Assembly (NCBI GenBank): GCA_963748485.1
Contig: CAVVJF010000006.1
Span: 1 to 64,000 of the forward strand
Length of the DNA: 64,000 nt
Reading direction: 5' to 3'
Origin: DASRWT01 sp963748485
GTDB lineage: Bacteria; Methylomirabilota; Methylomirabilia; Rokubacteriales; CSP1-6
The position numbers and the translations under genes were made by a program. This document shows, piece after piece, positions 33,919-42,058 of this stretch (its first letter is position 1; the number at the start of each line of letters is the position of its first letter). The notes under the pieces were generated by a model that saw only the letters and a list, made by a program, of their open reading frames with translations, had not been told where the DNA came from and made no database searches.

Positions 33919-34427
33919 CAGCGCCGGCGGCCGAGGGCTTCGAGGAGGCCCGCGAGGAGCGCCGCCGGCGAGGGCGGACATCCAGGGATCACCGCGTCCA
34001 CCGGCACGACGGCGGCGACGCCGCCCACCACGGCGTAGGAGCCCTGGAATATCCCGCCGTCCCTGCCGCAGTCGCCGGCGGCGATGACGAGCTTGGGAGC
34101 GGGTGTCGCGTCCCACGTTCGGCGAAGCGCCTCCGCCATGTTGAGGGTGACGGGGCCGGTGACGAGCAGGCAGTCGGCGTGACGCGGCGAGGCCACGAAG
34201 CGGATGCCGAAGCGCTCGACGTCGTAGTGGGGGCCGGCGAGCCCACCGATCTCGAGCTCGCAGCCGTTGCAGGAGCCCGCGTCGACCTGGCGGATGTGCA
34301 GCGACCGGCCGAAGAGACGCCGTACCTCGGCATTGAGCCCGGCGCCAACGGCCTCGAGGACCGGATCGGAAGCGGGCGGCTCGGTGACGATCCCTACGCG
34401 CAGCCCGATCCTCAGCTGACGGATCAC
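33918..34427 (-). CDS. NuoB/HyfI-like [4Fe-4S] small subunit of the Ehr complex
   Basis: 169 aa. The four cluster ligands are present: VDAGSCNGCELEI (two Cys, though not adjacent as in NuoB), IAAGDCGRDGG and AVIPGCPPSP. The protein therefore keeps the terminal iron-sulfur cluster while the neighbouring large subunit has lost the NiFe site. GTG at 34427. It is the first gene of the six-gene operon running down to 27426. No ferredoxin-like NuoI/HyfH gene lies in the operon, leaving the electron donor unclear. Peripheral membrane location expected. Confidence 0.9.
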   Translation of the reverse strand: MIRQLRIGLRVGIVTEPPASDPVLEAVGAGLNAEVRRLFGRSLHIRQVDAGSCNGCELEIGGLAGPHYDVERFGIRFVASPRHADCLLVTGPVTLNMAEALRRTWDATPAPKLVIAAGDCGRDGGIFQGSYAVVGGVAAVVPVDAVIPGCPPSPAALLAGLLEALGRRR

Positions 34428-34548
34428 ACACGCCCCCGCGCCGCGCCGAGCGCCAACACGCTCAGGGGCCTACCGGCCGCCGATGGACGGACGACGGCAT
34501 CCTCGAGAGCCTGCGCTGGAATGCCCGCTCGGAAAACGAGGGGCGCCG

Positions 34549-34851
34549 CTAGCGTCGGTAGCCGCCGCCCCCGCCGCCGCCGCCGCTGCCACCGCGCTTG
34601 GCGCCGGAGGAGGTCGAGCGCTCCACCTTCAGCTGGCGGCCGTCGACCCGCGCGCCGTTGAAGCGCGAGATCGCGGCATCGCCGTCCTCGGGCGTCGCCA
34701 TCTCGACGAAGCCGAAGCCCCGCGATTGACCGGTCTGACGGTCCGTGACGACGGTTGCGGATTCGACGCGCCCGGCTTCCGCGAAGATCTCCCGGAGCCG
34801 CTCGCTCGAGGTGGAGAAGGAAAGACCGCCGACGAAGAGCTTGTCCGCCAT
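34549..34851 (-). CDS. RRM-type RNA-binding protein
   Basis: 100 aa. A single RNA recognition motif: RNP2 is KLFVGGLSF (residues 4-12) and RNP1 is RGFGFVEM, with TDRQTGQSRG between. The tail is a glycine-rich stretch ending GGYRR. This is the classical bacterial glycine-rich RRM protein seen in cyanobacteria and many Gram-negatives, often cold-induced, acting as an RNA chaperone or binding mRNA. ATG at 34851 after GGGGGCCTCGCGC (weak site). It stands alone upstream of the Ehr operon and is probably transcribed separately. Confidence 0.93.
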   Translation of the reverse strand: MADKLFVGGLSFSTSSERLREIFAEAGRVESATVVTDRQTGQSRGFGFVEMATPEDGDAAISRFNGARVDGRQLKVERSTSSGAKRGGSGGGGGGGGYRR

Positions 34852-35030
34852 GCGCGAGGCCCCCTGTATCTCGACCGTGTGACAGGGCGCGCGACGGTGC
34901 CGCGAGAGCGCACCGGGACGCGGTCTGGAGGGAGTGCGGGTCCCCGGGAACCGACCTTCGACCAGGCGCCGCCAAGTCTACACGAGTCGCCCGACCGTCG
35001 CCGGGATTTTGGGGGCGGAACGCTCCACGC

Positions 35031-35672
35031 TCAGGGCTGGCGGACGAGGGTCATCTGCACCGGCGGGATCCGATACCGGAACTCCCCGGAGGTGCGACGG
35101 AAGCCGCCGACCAGCCGGTCGCCCTCCGCGGCGAACTCGGCGGTGAAGCGCGGGTCGAACGCCCCCGCCTTCTGCGCCTCGCTGAGCATCATGGTGTTCC
35201 CCTCGACCTTGACCCAGACCGGCACGCCCATGGAGCCGGCCTGGCGGACGGTCCACGGCACACCCTCGACGGTCTCGGTGTCGCGCAGGGCTAGGCGACC
35301 ACGCCCGTATCCATCGGCGTTCACGTCGAACTCGGCCAGGAGGGAACCGCCACGTTCGGCGCTGATTCCCCGGCCGGCCCAGCCTCCGGTCCAGTACCCG
35401 GCGATGGCGGCGGTCGAAGTGCCGCCCCCGCCGCCGTTCAGCATCCCGGTCACGCCGCGGCCCCACCACTGCTCCTTCAGGGCGGCGGCAACCTCATCGG
35501 GGGTGACCTTGACCGTCGTCGCGCCCGTCGTGCGCGTCGAGAACCCCATGTGCTTGCCGGAGGCGAAGTGCGTGGGGTGGGAGGACCACGTGCTGTAGTC
35601 CTCGCTCGCGCAGGCGGCGGTCATCAAGATCATACCGCCCAGCAGAATCGGCCGAAGACAATGGGTCATCAT
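35031..35672 (-). CDS. Lipoprotein of unknown function
   Basis: 213 aa. The signal ends with MILMTAACASED, with a lipobox cysteine at about residue 21. The start is the ATG at 35672, preceded by GGAGGTGACTGTG. The mature protein has no recognised domain. Visible features are HPTHFASGKHMGFSTR near the N-terminus, a Gly-rich stretch (MLNGGGGGTSTAAIAGYW) and a C-terminal beta-rich region (GRGRLALRDTETVEGVPWTV). It is probably attached to the outer or inner membrane, and may be a small beta-structured envelope protein. No operon partner. Confidence 0.7.
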   Translation of the reverse strand: MMTHCLRPILLGGMILMTAACASEDYSTWSSHPTHFASGKHMGFSTRTTGATTVKVTPDEVAAALKEQWWGRGVTGMLNGGGGGTSTAAIAGYWTGGWAGRGISAERGGSLLAEFDVNADGYGRGRLALRDTETVEGVPWTVRQAGSMGVPVWVKVEGNTMMLSEAQKAGAFDPRFTAEFAAEGDRLVGGFRRTSGEFRYRIPPVQMTLVRQP

Positions 35673-35896
35673 CACAGTCACCTCCAAAGGTAGTAGAGGT
35701 GCAAGCCTAGCACCAACCCCGCGGAGCAAAGAATCAATTGGTTGCGTGAGGGCGCGGTGCAGGCGTGACACGTCTCCGCGCACGGTGTCCGCCCGCTGAC
35801 ACTCGACGAACCGGGGCCCCTTGCCTTCGACGCCCGATCCGTGGAGTATTGGGCCCGGTACGGCCGCACGCTCCCCCAACCGCACGGAGGCCGCGC

Positions 35897-37105
35897 ATGG
35901 AATTCGAGTACTCGAAGAAGACCAAGATGTACATGGAGCAGCTCACCGACTTCATGGGCAAGTTCGTGTACCCCAACGAAGCCACCTTCCGCCAACAACT
36001 CGATTCGTCGGCAGACCGGTGGACGGTGCCGCCCATCATGGAAGAGCTCAAGGCCAAGGCCCGCGAGCGGGGCCTCTGGAACCTCTTCCTGCCCGAGAGC
36101 GAGCGCGGGGCCGGCCTGACCAACCTCGAGTACGCGCCCCTCTGCGAGATCATGGGCCGCTCGCCCATCGCGGCGGAGGTCTTCAACTGCTCCGCGCCCG
36201 ACACCGGCAACATGGAGGTGTTCGAGCGCTACGCGTCTCCCGAGCTGAAGAAGCAGTATCTAGAGCCGCTGCTGGCGGGCAAGATCCGCTCCGCCTTCGC
36301 CATGACCGAGCCCAAGGTCGCCTCGTCGGACGCCACCAACATCGAGTCCTCGATCGAGCGAGACGGCGACTCCTACGTGATCAACGGCCACAAGTGGTGG
36401 ACGTCGGGGATCGGCGACAAGCGGTGCACGGTCCTTATCTTCATGGGCAAGACCGATCCCAAGAACCCCGATCGGTACAAGCAGCAGTCCATGATCGTGG
36501 TGCCGCGCGAGGCGCCCGGCATCAAGGTCGTGCGGATGCTCAATGTGTTCGGATACGACGACGCCCCCCACGGCCACGGTGAGGTGCTCTTCGAGAACGT
36601 CCGGGTGCCCGCGGGCAACCTGCTCCTCGGCGAGGGGCGAGGCTTCGAGATCGCCCAGGGGCGGCTGGGTCCCGGCCGCATCCACCACTGCATGCGCCAG
36701 ATCGGCGTGGCCGAGCGCGCCCTCGAGTACATGTGCAAGCGGGCGCTCAGCCGCGTGGCCTTCGGCAAGAAGCTCGCCGACAACGACATCACCACCGAGC
36801 GCATCGCGCAGTCTCGTATCGAGATCGACCAGGCTCGGCTGCTCGTGCTCCACGCCGCCTATATGATGGATACGGTGGGCAACAAGGCGGCCAAGCAGGC
36901 GATCGCGGAAATCAAGGTCGCGGTGCCCAACATGACCCTGGGCGTCGTCGACCGCGCCATGCAGCTACACGGGGGCGGCGGAGTCAGCCAGGAGTTCCCG
37001 CTCGCGTCCTGGTGGGCGCACTCGCGGACGCTGCGGTTCGCCGACGGCCCGGACGAGGTGCATCGCCGCCAGATCGGCCGGCTCGAGCTGCGCAAGCACG
37101 CCTGA
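35897..37105 (+). CDS. Acyl-CoA dehydrogenase family protein
   Basis: 402 aa, normal length. N-terminal helical domain, then the flavin-binding region AFAMTEPKVASSDATNIESS (substrate/FAD loop) and GHKWWTSGIGDKRC. The C-terminal helical domain has QGRLGPGRIHHCMRQIGVAE, LSRVAFGKKLADNDIT, and AMQLHGGGGVSQEFPLASWW with RTLRFADGPDEVHR. Members oxidise acyl-CoA thioesters at the alpha-beta bond, passing electrons to ETF. ATG at 35897 after CACGGAGGCCGCGC. A strong terminator follows at 37125-37160, so it is monocistronic. Confidence 0.92.
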   Translation: MEFEYSKKTKMYMEQLTDFMGKFVYPNEATFRQQLDSSADRWTVPPIMEELKAKARERGLWNLFLPESERGAGLTNLEYAPLCEIMGRSPIAAEVFNCSAPDTGNMEVFERYASPELKKQYLEPLLAGKIRSAFAMTEPKVASSDATNIESSIERDGDSYVINGHKWWTSGIGDKRCTVLIFMGKTDPKNPDRYKQQSMIVVPREAPGIKVVRMLNVFGYDDAPHGHGEVLFENVRVPAGNLLLGEGRGFEIAQGRLGPGRIHHCMRQIGVAERALEYMCKRALSRVAFGKKLADNDITTERIAQSRIEIDQARLLVLHAAYMMDTVGNKAAKQAIAEIKVAVPNMTLGVVDRAMQLHGGGGVSQEFPLASWWAHSRTLRFADGPDEVHRRQIGRLELRKHA

Positions 37106-37124
37106 TCGGCGGTTTTCGCCACGA

Positions 37125-37160
37125 ACGCGGAGCGGCCCTCCCGGGCCCTCCGCGTTTTCT
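37125..37160 (+). terminator. Rho-independent terminator of the acyl-CoA dehydrogenase gene
   Basis: An 8-base stem ACGCGGAG (37125-37132) pairs with CTCCGCGT (37148-37155). The enclosed bases can form a second small hairpin (GGCCC/GGGCC), and TTTTCTCTCT follows immediately. It lies 20 bases after the dehydrogenase stop and before the EmrA-like gene, the only good classic intrinsic terminator noticed in this window. Confidence 0.8.
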
Positions 37161-37230
37161 CTCTCTGCGCTCGAACCGCGCGATTCAAGTTCCGCGCCGT
37201 CATGTTCGGGCGTACTATCGTGACGAAGCA

Positions 37231-38484
37231 ATGACGCGGAAGCTCTTCATGGGCCTGGCTGGGCTGGCGGTCCTCGGGGCCCTCAGCTATGGCGTGTACG
37301 CCTGGGTGTTCTCCCGTTCACATATATGGACGGATGACGCCTACGTCGAGGGAACCATCGCCCAGGTCAGCGCCAAGGTGGGCGGGCACGTGGCCGAACT
37401 GATGGTGGACGACCACCAGGCGGTGAAGGTGGGAACACTGCTGCTACGCGTGGACCCGCGCGACTATCAAGCGAAGCGGGACCAGGCGGCGGCGGCGGCA
37501 GCGGTGGCGGAGGCGACCCTCCGCTCGGTGAGCACCGAGGTGCCGCTGGCCCGTGAACTCACCCGCGCTCAGGCAGACGAGGCGCGCGCCTCGCTGGAGG
37601 CGGCCCGGGTTGCCGAGCGCGCCGCCGAGTCGGGGGTGGAAGAGGTGGTGGCGCGCGTAGAGTCGCGGCGAGCGGCGGTGGCGGCCTGGCGTGCGGAGGT
37701 GCAGGGGGCGGAAGGCACCGCGCGCCAGACCTCGCGGGAGCAGGAGCGCGTGCGCCAGCTCGCCAAGGGCGGCTATGTCGCCGAGCGCGACGTGGACCAG
37801 GCCGAGGCGGTGGCGACCACCTCCGCATCCGGCCTCGAGGCCACGAGGCGACGGCTCACCCAGGCCGAGCGTGAGGTGCAGCAGGCGGAGGCGGAGCTGG
37901 CCTCGCGCAAGCACGCGGTGGCCCAGGCGCGAGAGCGCGCGCTGGAGGCGCGGGCCACGGTGGCGCGCGCGGAGAGCCAGCGGCACACCGTGCCCCTCAA
38001 GGAGGCCGAGGTGCTGCGCGCGCAAGCCCGCGTGCGAGAGACCCAGGCGGACCTCGCCCTGGCCGAGCTGCAGCTGTCGCACACCGACGTACGCGCCCCA
38101 GTCGACGGGGTGATCGCCAAGAAGACCGTCGAGCTGGGTCAGATCGTCCAGATGGGCCAGCCGCTGATGGCGATCGTGCCGCTGCATTCGGTGTGGGTGG
38201 TGGCGAATTTCAAGGAGACGCAGCTCGGACGGGTGCGCCCCGGTCAGCAGGCCTGGGTCGAGGTGGATAGCTTCCCGGGCAAGCATCTCAACGGCGTCGT
38301 CGACTCCATCAGCGCCGGCACCGGCTCGCGCTTCTCGCTGCTGCCGCCGGAGAACGCCACCGGCAACTGGGTGAAGGTGGTGCAGCGCGTACCCGTCAAG
38401 ATCCGGCTCGACGCAAAGGAAATGGGGAACCCGCAACCCTTGCGCGCCGGCATGTCCGCTGTCGTCACCATCAAAGTCAAGTAG
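37231..38484 (+). CDS. HlyD/EmrA family membrane fusion (periplasmic adaptor) protein
   Basis: 417 aa. An N-terminal membrane helix (LFMGLAGLAVLGALSYGVYA) is followed by the lipoyl half-motif GTIAQVSAKVGGHVAELMVD, a very long Ala/Glu/Arg-rich alpha hairpin (residues 85-270), the second lipoyl half VRAPVDGVIAKKTVELGQIV and the beta-barrel (WVVANFKETQLGRVRPGQQA). These adaptors connect an inner membrane exporter of the MFS (EmrB) or ABC type to an outer membrane channel. No transporter or TolC-like gene is adjacent, so the partner must be elsewhere. Confidence 0.92.
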   Translation: MTRKLFMGLAGLAVLGALSYGVYAWVFSRSHIWTDDAYVEGTIAQVSAKVGGHVAELMVDDHQAVKVGTLLLRVDPRDYQAKRDQAAAAAAVAEATLRSVSTEVPLARELTRAQADEARASLEAARVAERAAESGVEEVVARVESRRAAVAAWRAEVQGAEGTARQTSREQERVRQLAKGGYVAERDVDQAEAVATTSASGLEATRRRLTQAEREVQQAEAELASRKHAVAQARERALEARATVARAESQRHTVPLKEAEVLRAQARVRETQADLALAELQLSHTDVRAPVDGVIAKKTVELGQIVQMGQPLMAIVPLHSVWVVANFKETQLGRVRPGQQAWVEVDSFPGKHLNGVVDSISAGTGSRFSLLPPENATGNWVKVVQRVPVKIRLDAKEMGNPQPLRAGMSAVVTIKVK

Positions 38485-38511
38485 GCGTGTAGGACCTCGG
38501 TGATTGACTTA

Positions 38512-38541
38512 TGGGGGGGAGCGGCGGCCGCTCCTCCCCCA
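38512..38541. repeat. Dispersed 30-base hairpin repeat, copy 1
   Basis: The reverse complement reads as a GC hairpin of the form TGGGGGAGGAGCGGC-nnn-CGCTCCCCCCCA, with a 7-bp core stem (GGAGCGG/CCGCTCC). It matches 27 of 30 bases with copy 2 at 50191-50220 in the opposite orientation; the three differing bases are in the loop. Here it lies between the EmrA-like gene and the transketolase start. It may act as a terminator or mRNA-stabilising element, like REP sequences. Confidence 0.7.
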
Positions 38542-38575
38542 TGCCCCCCCACCCGCTAAAGACTGGCCCATATCG

Positions 38576-40876
38576 GTGGACTCTTCCGTTCTCGCGACCC
38601 TTGAAAGCATTCAGACGCGCGTGCTGTGGCTCGCGACGTGGATGGTGCATCACGCCAACAATCTTCGGCCGAATGCCGAGGGGACCAAGGTCGGCGGGCA
38701 TCAGGCCTCCTCCGCGTCGTCGGTCGGGCTCCTGACGGCGCTCTACTTCCACCATCTGCGCGAGGGCGATGTCGTCGCGCTGAAGGCGCATGCCGCCCCC
38801 GCCTTCTACGCCATCCAGTACCTCATGGGCCGGCTCGCCGCCGACGACCTCCGCGAGCTGCGCAGCTTCGGGCGCCTCCAGGCCTATCCCAGCCGGCGGA
38901 AGAACCCGGATATCGTCGATCTCTCCACGGGCTCGATGGGGCTGGGCGCGGTGCAGGCCACGTTCGGCGCACTCGCGTCGCGCTATCAGATGGACCACGG
39001 CGGCGCCGCGGGACCCCGACGCTTCATCGTGATGGTGGGCGACGCCGAGCTCGACGAGGGTAATGTCTGGGAGGCCCTGCTGGAAGAGCCGGTGGCCCGG
39101 CTGGGCAACGTGCGCTGGATCGTGGACATGAACCGCCAGAGCCTCGACCGCGTGGTGCCCGACTCGCGCCGGGGCCAGCTCCGCGACATGTTCGCGGCGG
39201 CGGGCTGGCGCGTGATCGAGTGCCGGTGGGGCGGCCGCGTCGAGGCCCTCCTGCGCGCGCCGGGGGGCGAGGCGCTCGCGCGCCGCCTCGCGACCCTCTC
39301 CAACGCCGAGCACCACGCCCTCCTGCGCCAGCCCGCGGCGGCGGCGCGCAAGGCGCTGATCACGGGGCGGGACGGCGCGCCCATGCCCGCGCTCGAGCGC
39401 CTGCTCGGCGGCCGCTCCGACGAGGAGGTGCAGGCGCTGCTCGGCGATCTCGGCGGTCATGACCTGGCCGCCGTCGCGGCCGCCTACGGGGAGGCCGATG
39501 CCGATCCGGAGCGGCCCGCGGTGGTGCTCGCGGACACGCTGAAGGGCTGGGGGCTGCCGATGGCCGCCGACCCGATGAACCACGGCGCGCTGCTCGCCGC
39601 GGGCCAGATCGAGACGCTCCGCGCCGCCTGCGGCGTGCGGCCGGGCGAGGAGTGGGCGGGCTTCCCGGCGGACAGCGCCGAGGCTGCCTTCATCCGGGCG
39701 CGGCCGCCCCTCTATCGGACGGTCCCACCCGCCGGCCCCGCCGTCGAGATTCCGGCGACGCTCAGCGACGAGCACGCGGGCACGAGCTCCACCCAGGAGG
39801 CGTTCGGCCGCGTGCTCGCCGGTCTCGGCCGCGTCCCCGCGGGCGACCGCGTGGTGACCGTCTCCGCCGACGTCGCGATCACGACCCATCTCGCCGGGTG
39901 GATCAACCGGAAAGGGGTATACGCGCACCCGGCGCGGGAGAATCCCTTCGCCGAGATTCCGCAGGCCATGCAGTGGCGCGAGTCACCTGCCGGACAGCAC
40001 ATCGAGCTCGGCATCGCCGAGCACAACCTCTTCCTGCTGCTGGGCGCGCTGGGCCTCACCCGCGCCCTGGGAGGTGACACGCTCCTGCCCATCGGCACGC
40101 TCTACGATCCCTTCGTCACCCGCGGGCTGGACGCGCTCTACCATGCGCTCTACTCGGGCGCGCGCTTCGTGGTGGCGGCGACGCCGTCCGGCGTCAGCCT
40201 GTCCCCTGAGGGCGGCGCGCATCAGTCCGTGATCACGCCGGGCATCGGCATCGCGCTGCCCGGCATCACGTACTGGGAGCCCGCCTTCGGCCGTGAGGTG
40301 GAGTGGATACTGCTCGACGGGCTCGCCCGCCTGGCCCGGGGCGAGGGCGAGAGCCTGTACCTGCGCCTGTCCACCAAGCCCGTGGATCAGTCGCTGGCGC
40401 CCCCCGCGAGCGCCGAGCTTCGCACGGCGGCGCTCGCGGGGGGCTATCGTCTCGTGGACGCGCGCGGGGCGCCGGGCTGGGACGCGGAGGACAACGCCGT
40501 GTCGCTCTTCGCGGCGGGCGTCATGGCTCCGGAGGCGGTCGCAGCGGCGCGTGCTCTCGCCGCGGACGGCATTCACGCCAGCGTGTTCCTCGCCACCAGC
40601 CCCGACCTGCTCTTCCGCGGCCTTCGCGCAGGACGCGGACACCTCGAGTCGCTGGTGGGCCCGGAGGAAGAGGGTGTGCCCGTCGTCTCCGTGCTGGACG
40701 GGCACTCGCACGGGCTGGCGTTCGTGGGGGCCGCGCTCGGCGTGCCGCAGATCCCGCTCGGCGTGGACGACTTCGGCCAGTCCGGGACGCGAGCCGATCT
40801 CTACCGGCACTACGGGATCGACGTCCCCGCCATTGTCGGCGCCGCGCGGACGCTGCTCGGCCGGCTCTCGCGCTAG
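38576..40876 (+). CDS. AceE-like thiamine-diphosphate enzyme, transketolase superfamily
   Basis: 766 aa from the GTG at 38576; an upstream TTG at 38504 would translate the hairpin repeat and gives an unlikely N-terminus. The ThDP-binding domain contains GGHQASSASSVGLLTALYFH, and the GDG-like motif MVGDAELDEGNVWEALLEEP. The pyrimidine domain holds ENPFAEIPQAMQWRESPAGQ, HIELGIAEHNLFLLLGALGL (catalytic Glu) and the C-terminal regulatory-like domain. It is closer to AceE/transketolase-like enzymes than to alpha-beta type E1 enzymes, but is shorter than AceE (about 890 aa). No E2/E3 partner is adjacent. Possible substrates are 2-oxoacids or ketoses. Confidence 0.85.
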   Translation: MDSSVLATLESIQTRVLWLATWMVHHANNLRPNAEGTKVGGHQASSASSVGLLTALYFHHLREGDVVALKAHAAPAFYAIQYLMGRLAADDLRELRSFGRLQAYPSRRKNPDIVDLSTGSMGLGAVQATFGALASRYQMDHGGAAGPRRFIVMVGDAELDEGNVWEALLEEPVARLGNVRWIVDMNRQSLDRVVPDSRRGQLRDMFAAAGWRVIECRWGGRVEALLRAPGGEALARRLATLSNAEHHALLRQPAAAARKALITGRDGAPMPALERLLGGRSDEEVQALLGDLGGHDLAAVAAAYGEADADPERPAVVLADTLKGWGLPMAADPMNHGALLAAGQIETLRAACGVRPGEEWAGFPADSAEAAFIRARPPLYRTVPPAGPAVEIPATLSDEHAGTSSTQEAFGRVLAGLGRVPAGDRVVTVSADVAITTHLAGWINRKGVYAHPARENPFAEIPQAMQWRESPAGQHIELGIAEHNLFLLLGALGLTRALGGDTLLPIGTLYDPFVTRGLDALYHALYSGARFVVAATPSGVSLSPEGGAHQSVITPGIGIALPGITYWEPAFGREVEWILLDGLARLARGEGESLYLRLSTKPVDQSLAPPASAELRTAALAGGYRLVDARGAPGWDAEDNAVSLFAAGVMAPEAVAAARALAADGIHASVFLATSPDLLFRGLRAGRGHLESLVGPEEEGVPVVSVLDGHSHGLAFVGAALGVPQIPLGVDDFGQSGTRADLYRHYGIDVPAIVGAARTLLGRLSR

Positions 40877-41382
40877 GCGCTCGGCTCCAGGTCCTCGCTC
40901 CGCACCGTCGCGACCGCGCCGTCCACGCGGAGCGTCGCGTCCCAGGTGATGGCGATGGCGTCCTTCACGCTCTGGTGCGCGGGACAGCCCTGGGGATGAA
41001 GAGCCAGCGCCCGCTCGGCGCCCTCGCGGGCGGCGGCGGGCAGCGTCAGATCGTAGTGGACGTGAATGGACGCGATCCGGATGGTGCGGCCGATCCCCAC
41101 GATGCGTCCCTCGACGGTGGCGGTGTACGCGGCGCGCTCGAACTCGATTTTGCGCCCTACCAGGGCGCCGCGCAGGGTGCCGTACATTCAGCCGGCCACG
41201 GCGGCGACGATATGGTCGAGCGTGGACGCGATGGGAGGGCCGTCCTTGACGCCGTAGTACTGCTTGAGGGCGCCCTGTACGCCGTAGACCACCGGCTCGG
41301 GCACCTCGCCGAGAAATGCGTAGCGATACCCGTCGCGGTACTCGAGCCGCGCGCGCGAGATGTACTCGAAGTCGTCGGGCAT
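40873..41382 (-). CDS. OsmC family peroxiredoxin-like protein, probable selenoprotein (in-frame UGA as Sec65)
   Basis: 169 aa when the TGA at 41188-41190 is read through. Upstream of the TGA the frame reads LDHIVAAVAG; downstream it continues MYGTLRGALVGRKIEFERA without any change of phase. The stop falls precisely at the position of the conserved peroxidatic Cys of OsmC/Ohr proteins (AxAxC). The second conserved cysteine is at about residue 133 (QGCPAHQSVKDAI). A perfect 7-bp hairpin with a GGU loop begins 20 nt after the UGA, a bacterial SECIS candidate. OsmC proteins reduce organic hydroperoxides. ATG at 41382 after GGGAGGAATCC. Its stop overlaps that of the convergent transketolase gene. 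Sec-containing OsmC-like proteins are known. Confidence 0.85.
41152..41168 (-). promoter_or_regulatory. Predicted bacterial SECIS element of the OsmC-like gene
   Basis: In the mRNA, GCGCCCU pairs perfectly with AGGGCGC around a GGU loop. The loop starts 26 nt after the UGA, inside the 16-37 nt window expected for bacterial SECIS elements, with a G at the first loop position. Such hairpins recruit SelB with selenocysteyl-tRNA to the ribosome. It lies in the coding sequence (residues ALVGR), so it must satisfy both RNA structure and protein sequence. Confidence 0.75.
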
Positions 41383-41599
41383 GGATTCCTCCCTCGCCCC
41401 GGATCGTCGCGCGCCCGTCGTGGCAGCAGCGCACGGCCGGGCGCCCTGCTCGGGGCCGCTCGGCCGAGTCTACCCCGTCCACCGGAGTGATCGTCAGGTG
41501 CATGACGCGACCGGAGGGACAGGGTGACGAGGGGGGCACGCTCGCGTACAATCCGGGAACCGTCCGCCACGCATGATCCTGCCCGCGGGGAGGCGAGTG

Positions 41600-42034
41600 A
41601 TGAAAGAGTCCCTTCCACGAATCGCGCTGTCGTTCGTGTTTCTCGCTGGATGCGCTGCCGCGCCTCCGGGTCCAGGTGAAGTCAAGGCGGCGGGCCCCGC
41701 GGCGCCCCCGCCCGCTACGGGAGCTCCCCCTCCACCAGCCGCGCCCGCGCCCGCGACCCCACCGGTGCTGACGCCGCCCTCGGCTCCCGCGCCGGTGGCG
41801 CAGCCCCCCAAGCCGGTACCGGTGACCCCGACGCCCAGGGAGCGCCTCGCCATCAAGACCTCGCTGGCCAACCTGCGCGAAGGACCGGGAACCCGCGCCC
41901 GCATCGTCGACGTGCTCACGCAGGGAACCCGCGTCGAGGTGCTCGAGGCGAAGGAGCAGTGGTATCGCGTCCGGGCCGAGGACGGGCGCGAGGGCTGGAT
42001 CGCGGAGTCGGTGACCTCCACCCCCGCGCGTTAG
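41600..42034 (+). CDS. Lipoprotein with bacterial SH3 domain
   Basis: 144 aa from the ATG at 41600, which has GGGGAGGCGAGTG upstream. The signal ends LSFVFLAGCAAAP with the lipobox cysteine. A Pro/Ala-rich linker of about 60 residues leads to a C-terminal SH3b domain: KTSLANLREGPGTRARIVDV, LTQGTRVEVLEAKEQWYRVR, GREGWIAESV. SH3b domains bind peptidoglycan stem peptides or other envelope ligands. It lies between the two probable selenoprotein genes on the opposite strand and is divergent from the OsmC-like gene. Confidence 0.85.
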   Translation: MKESLPRIALSFVFLAGCAAAPPGPGEVKAAGPAAPPPATGAPPPPAAPAPATPPVLTPPSAPAPVAQPPKPVPVTPTPRERLAIKTSLANLREGPGTRARIVDVLTQGTRVEVLEAKEQWYRVRAEDGREGWIAESVTSTPAR

Positions 42035-42058
42035 CCACCGTCTCCGACGCCCGGCCGC

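Noticed and set aside
27426..34427. Calling the operon a functional group 4 NiFe hydrogenase (hydrogenase-4)
   Set aside because: Both cysteine motifs needed for the NiFe centre are absent from the large subunit, so hydrogen chemistry is not supported; Ehr is the better label.
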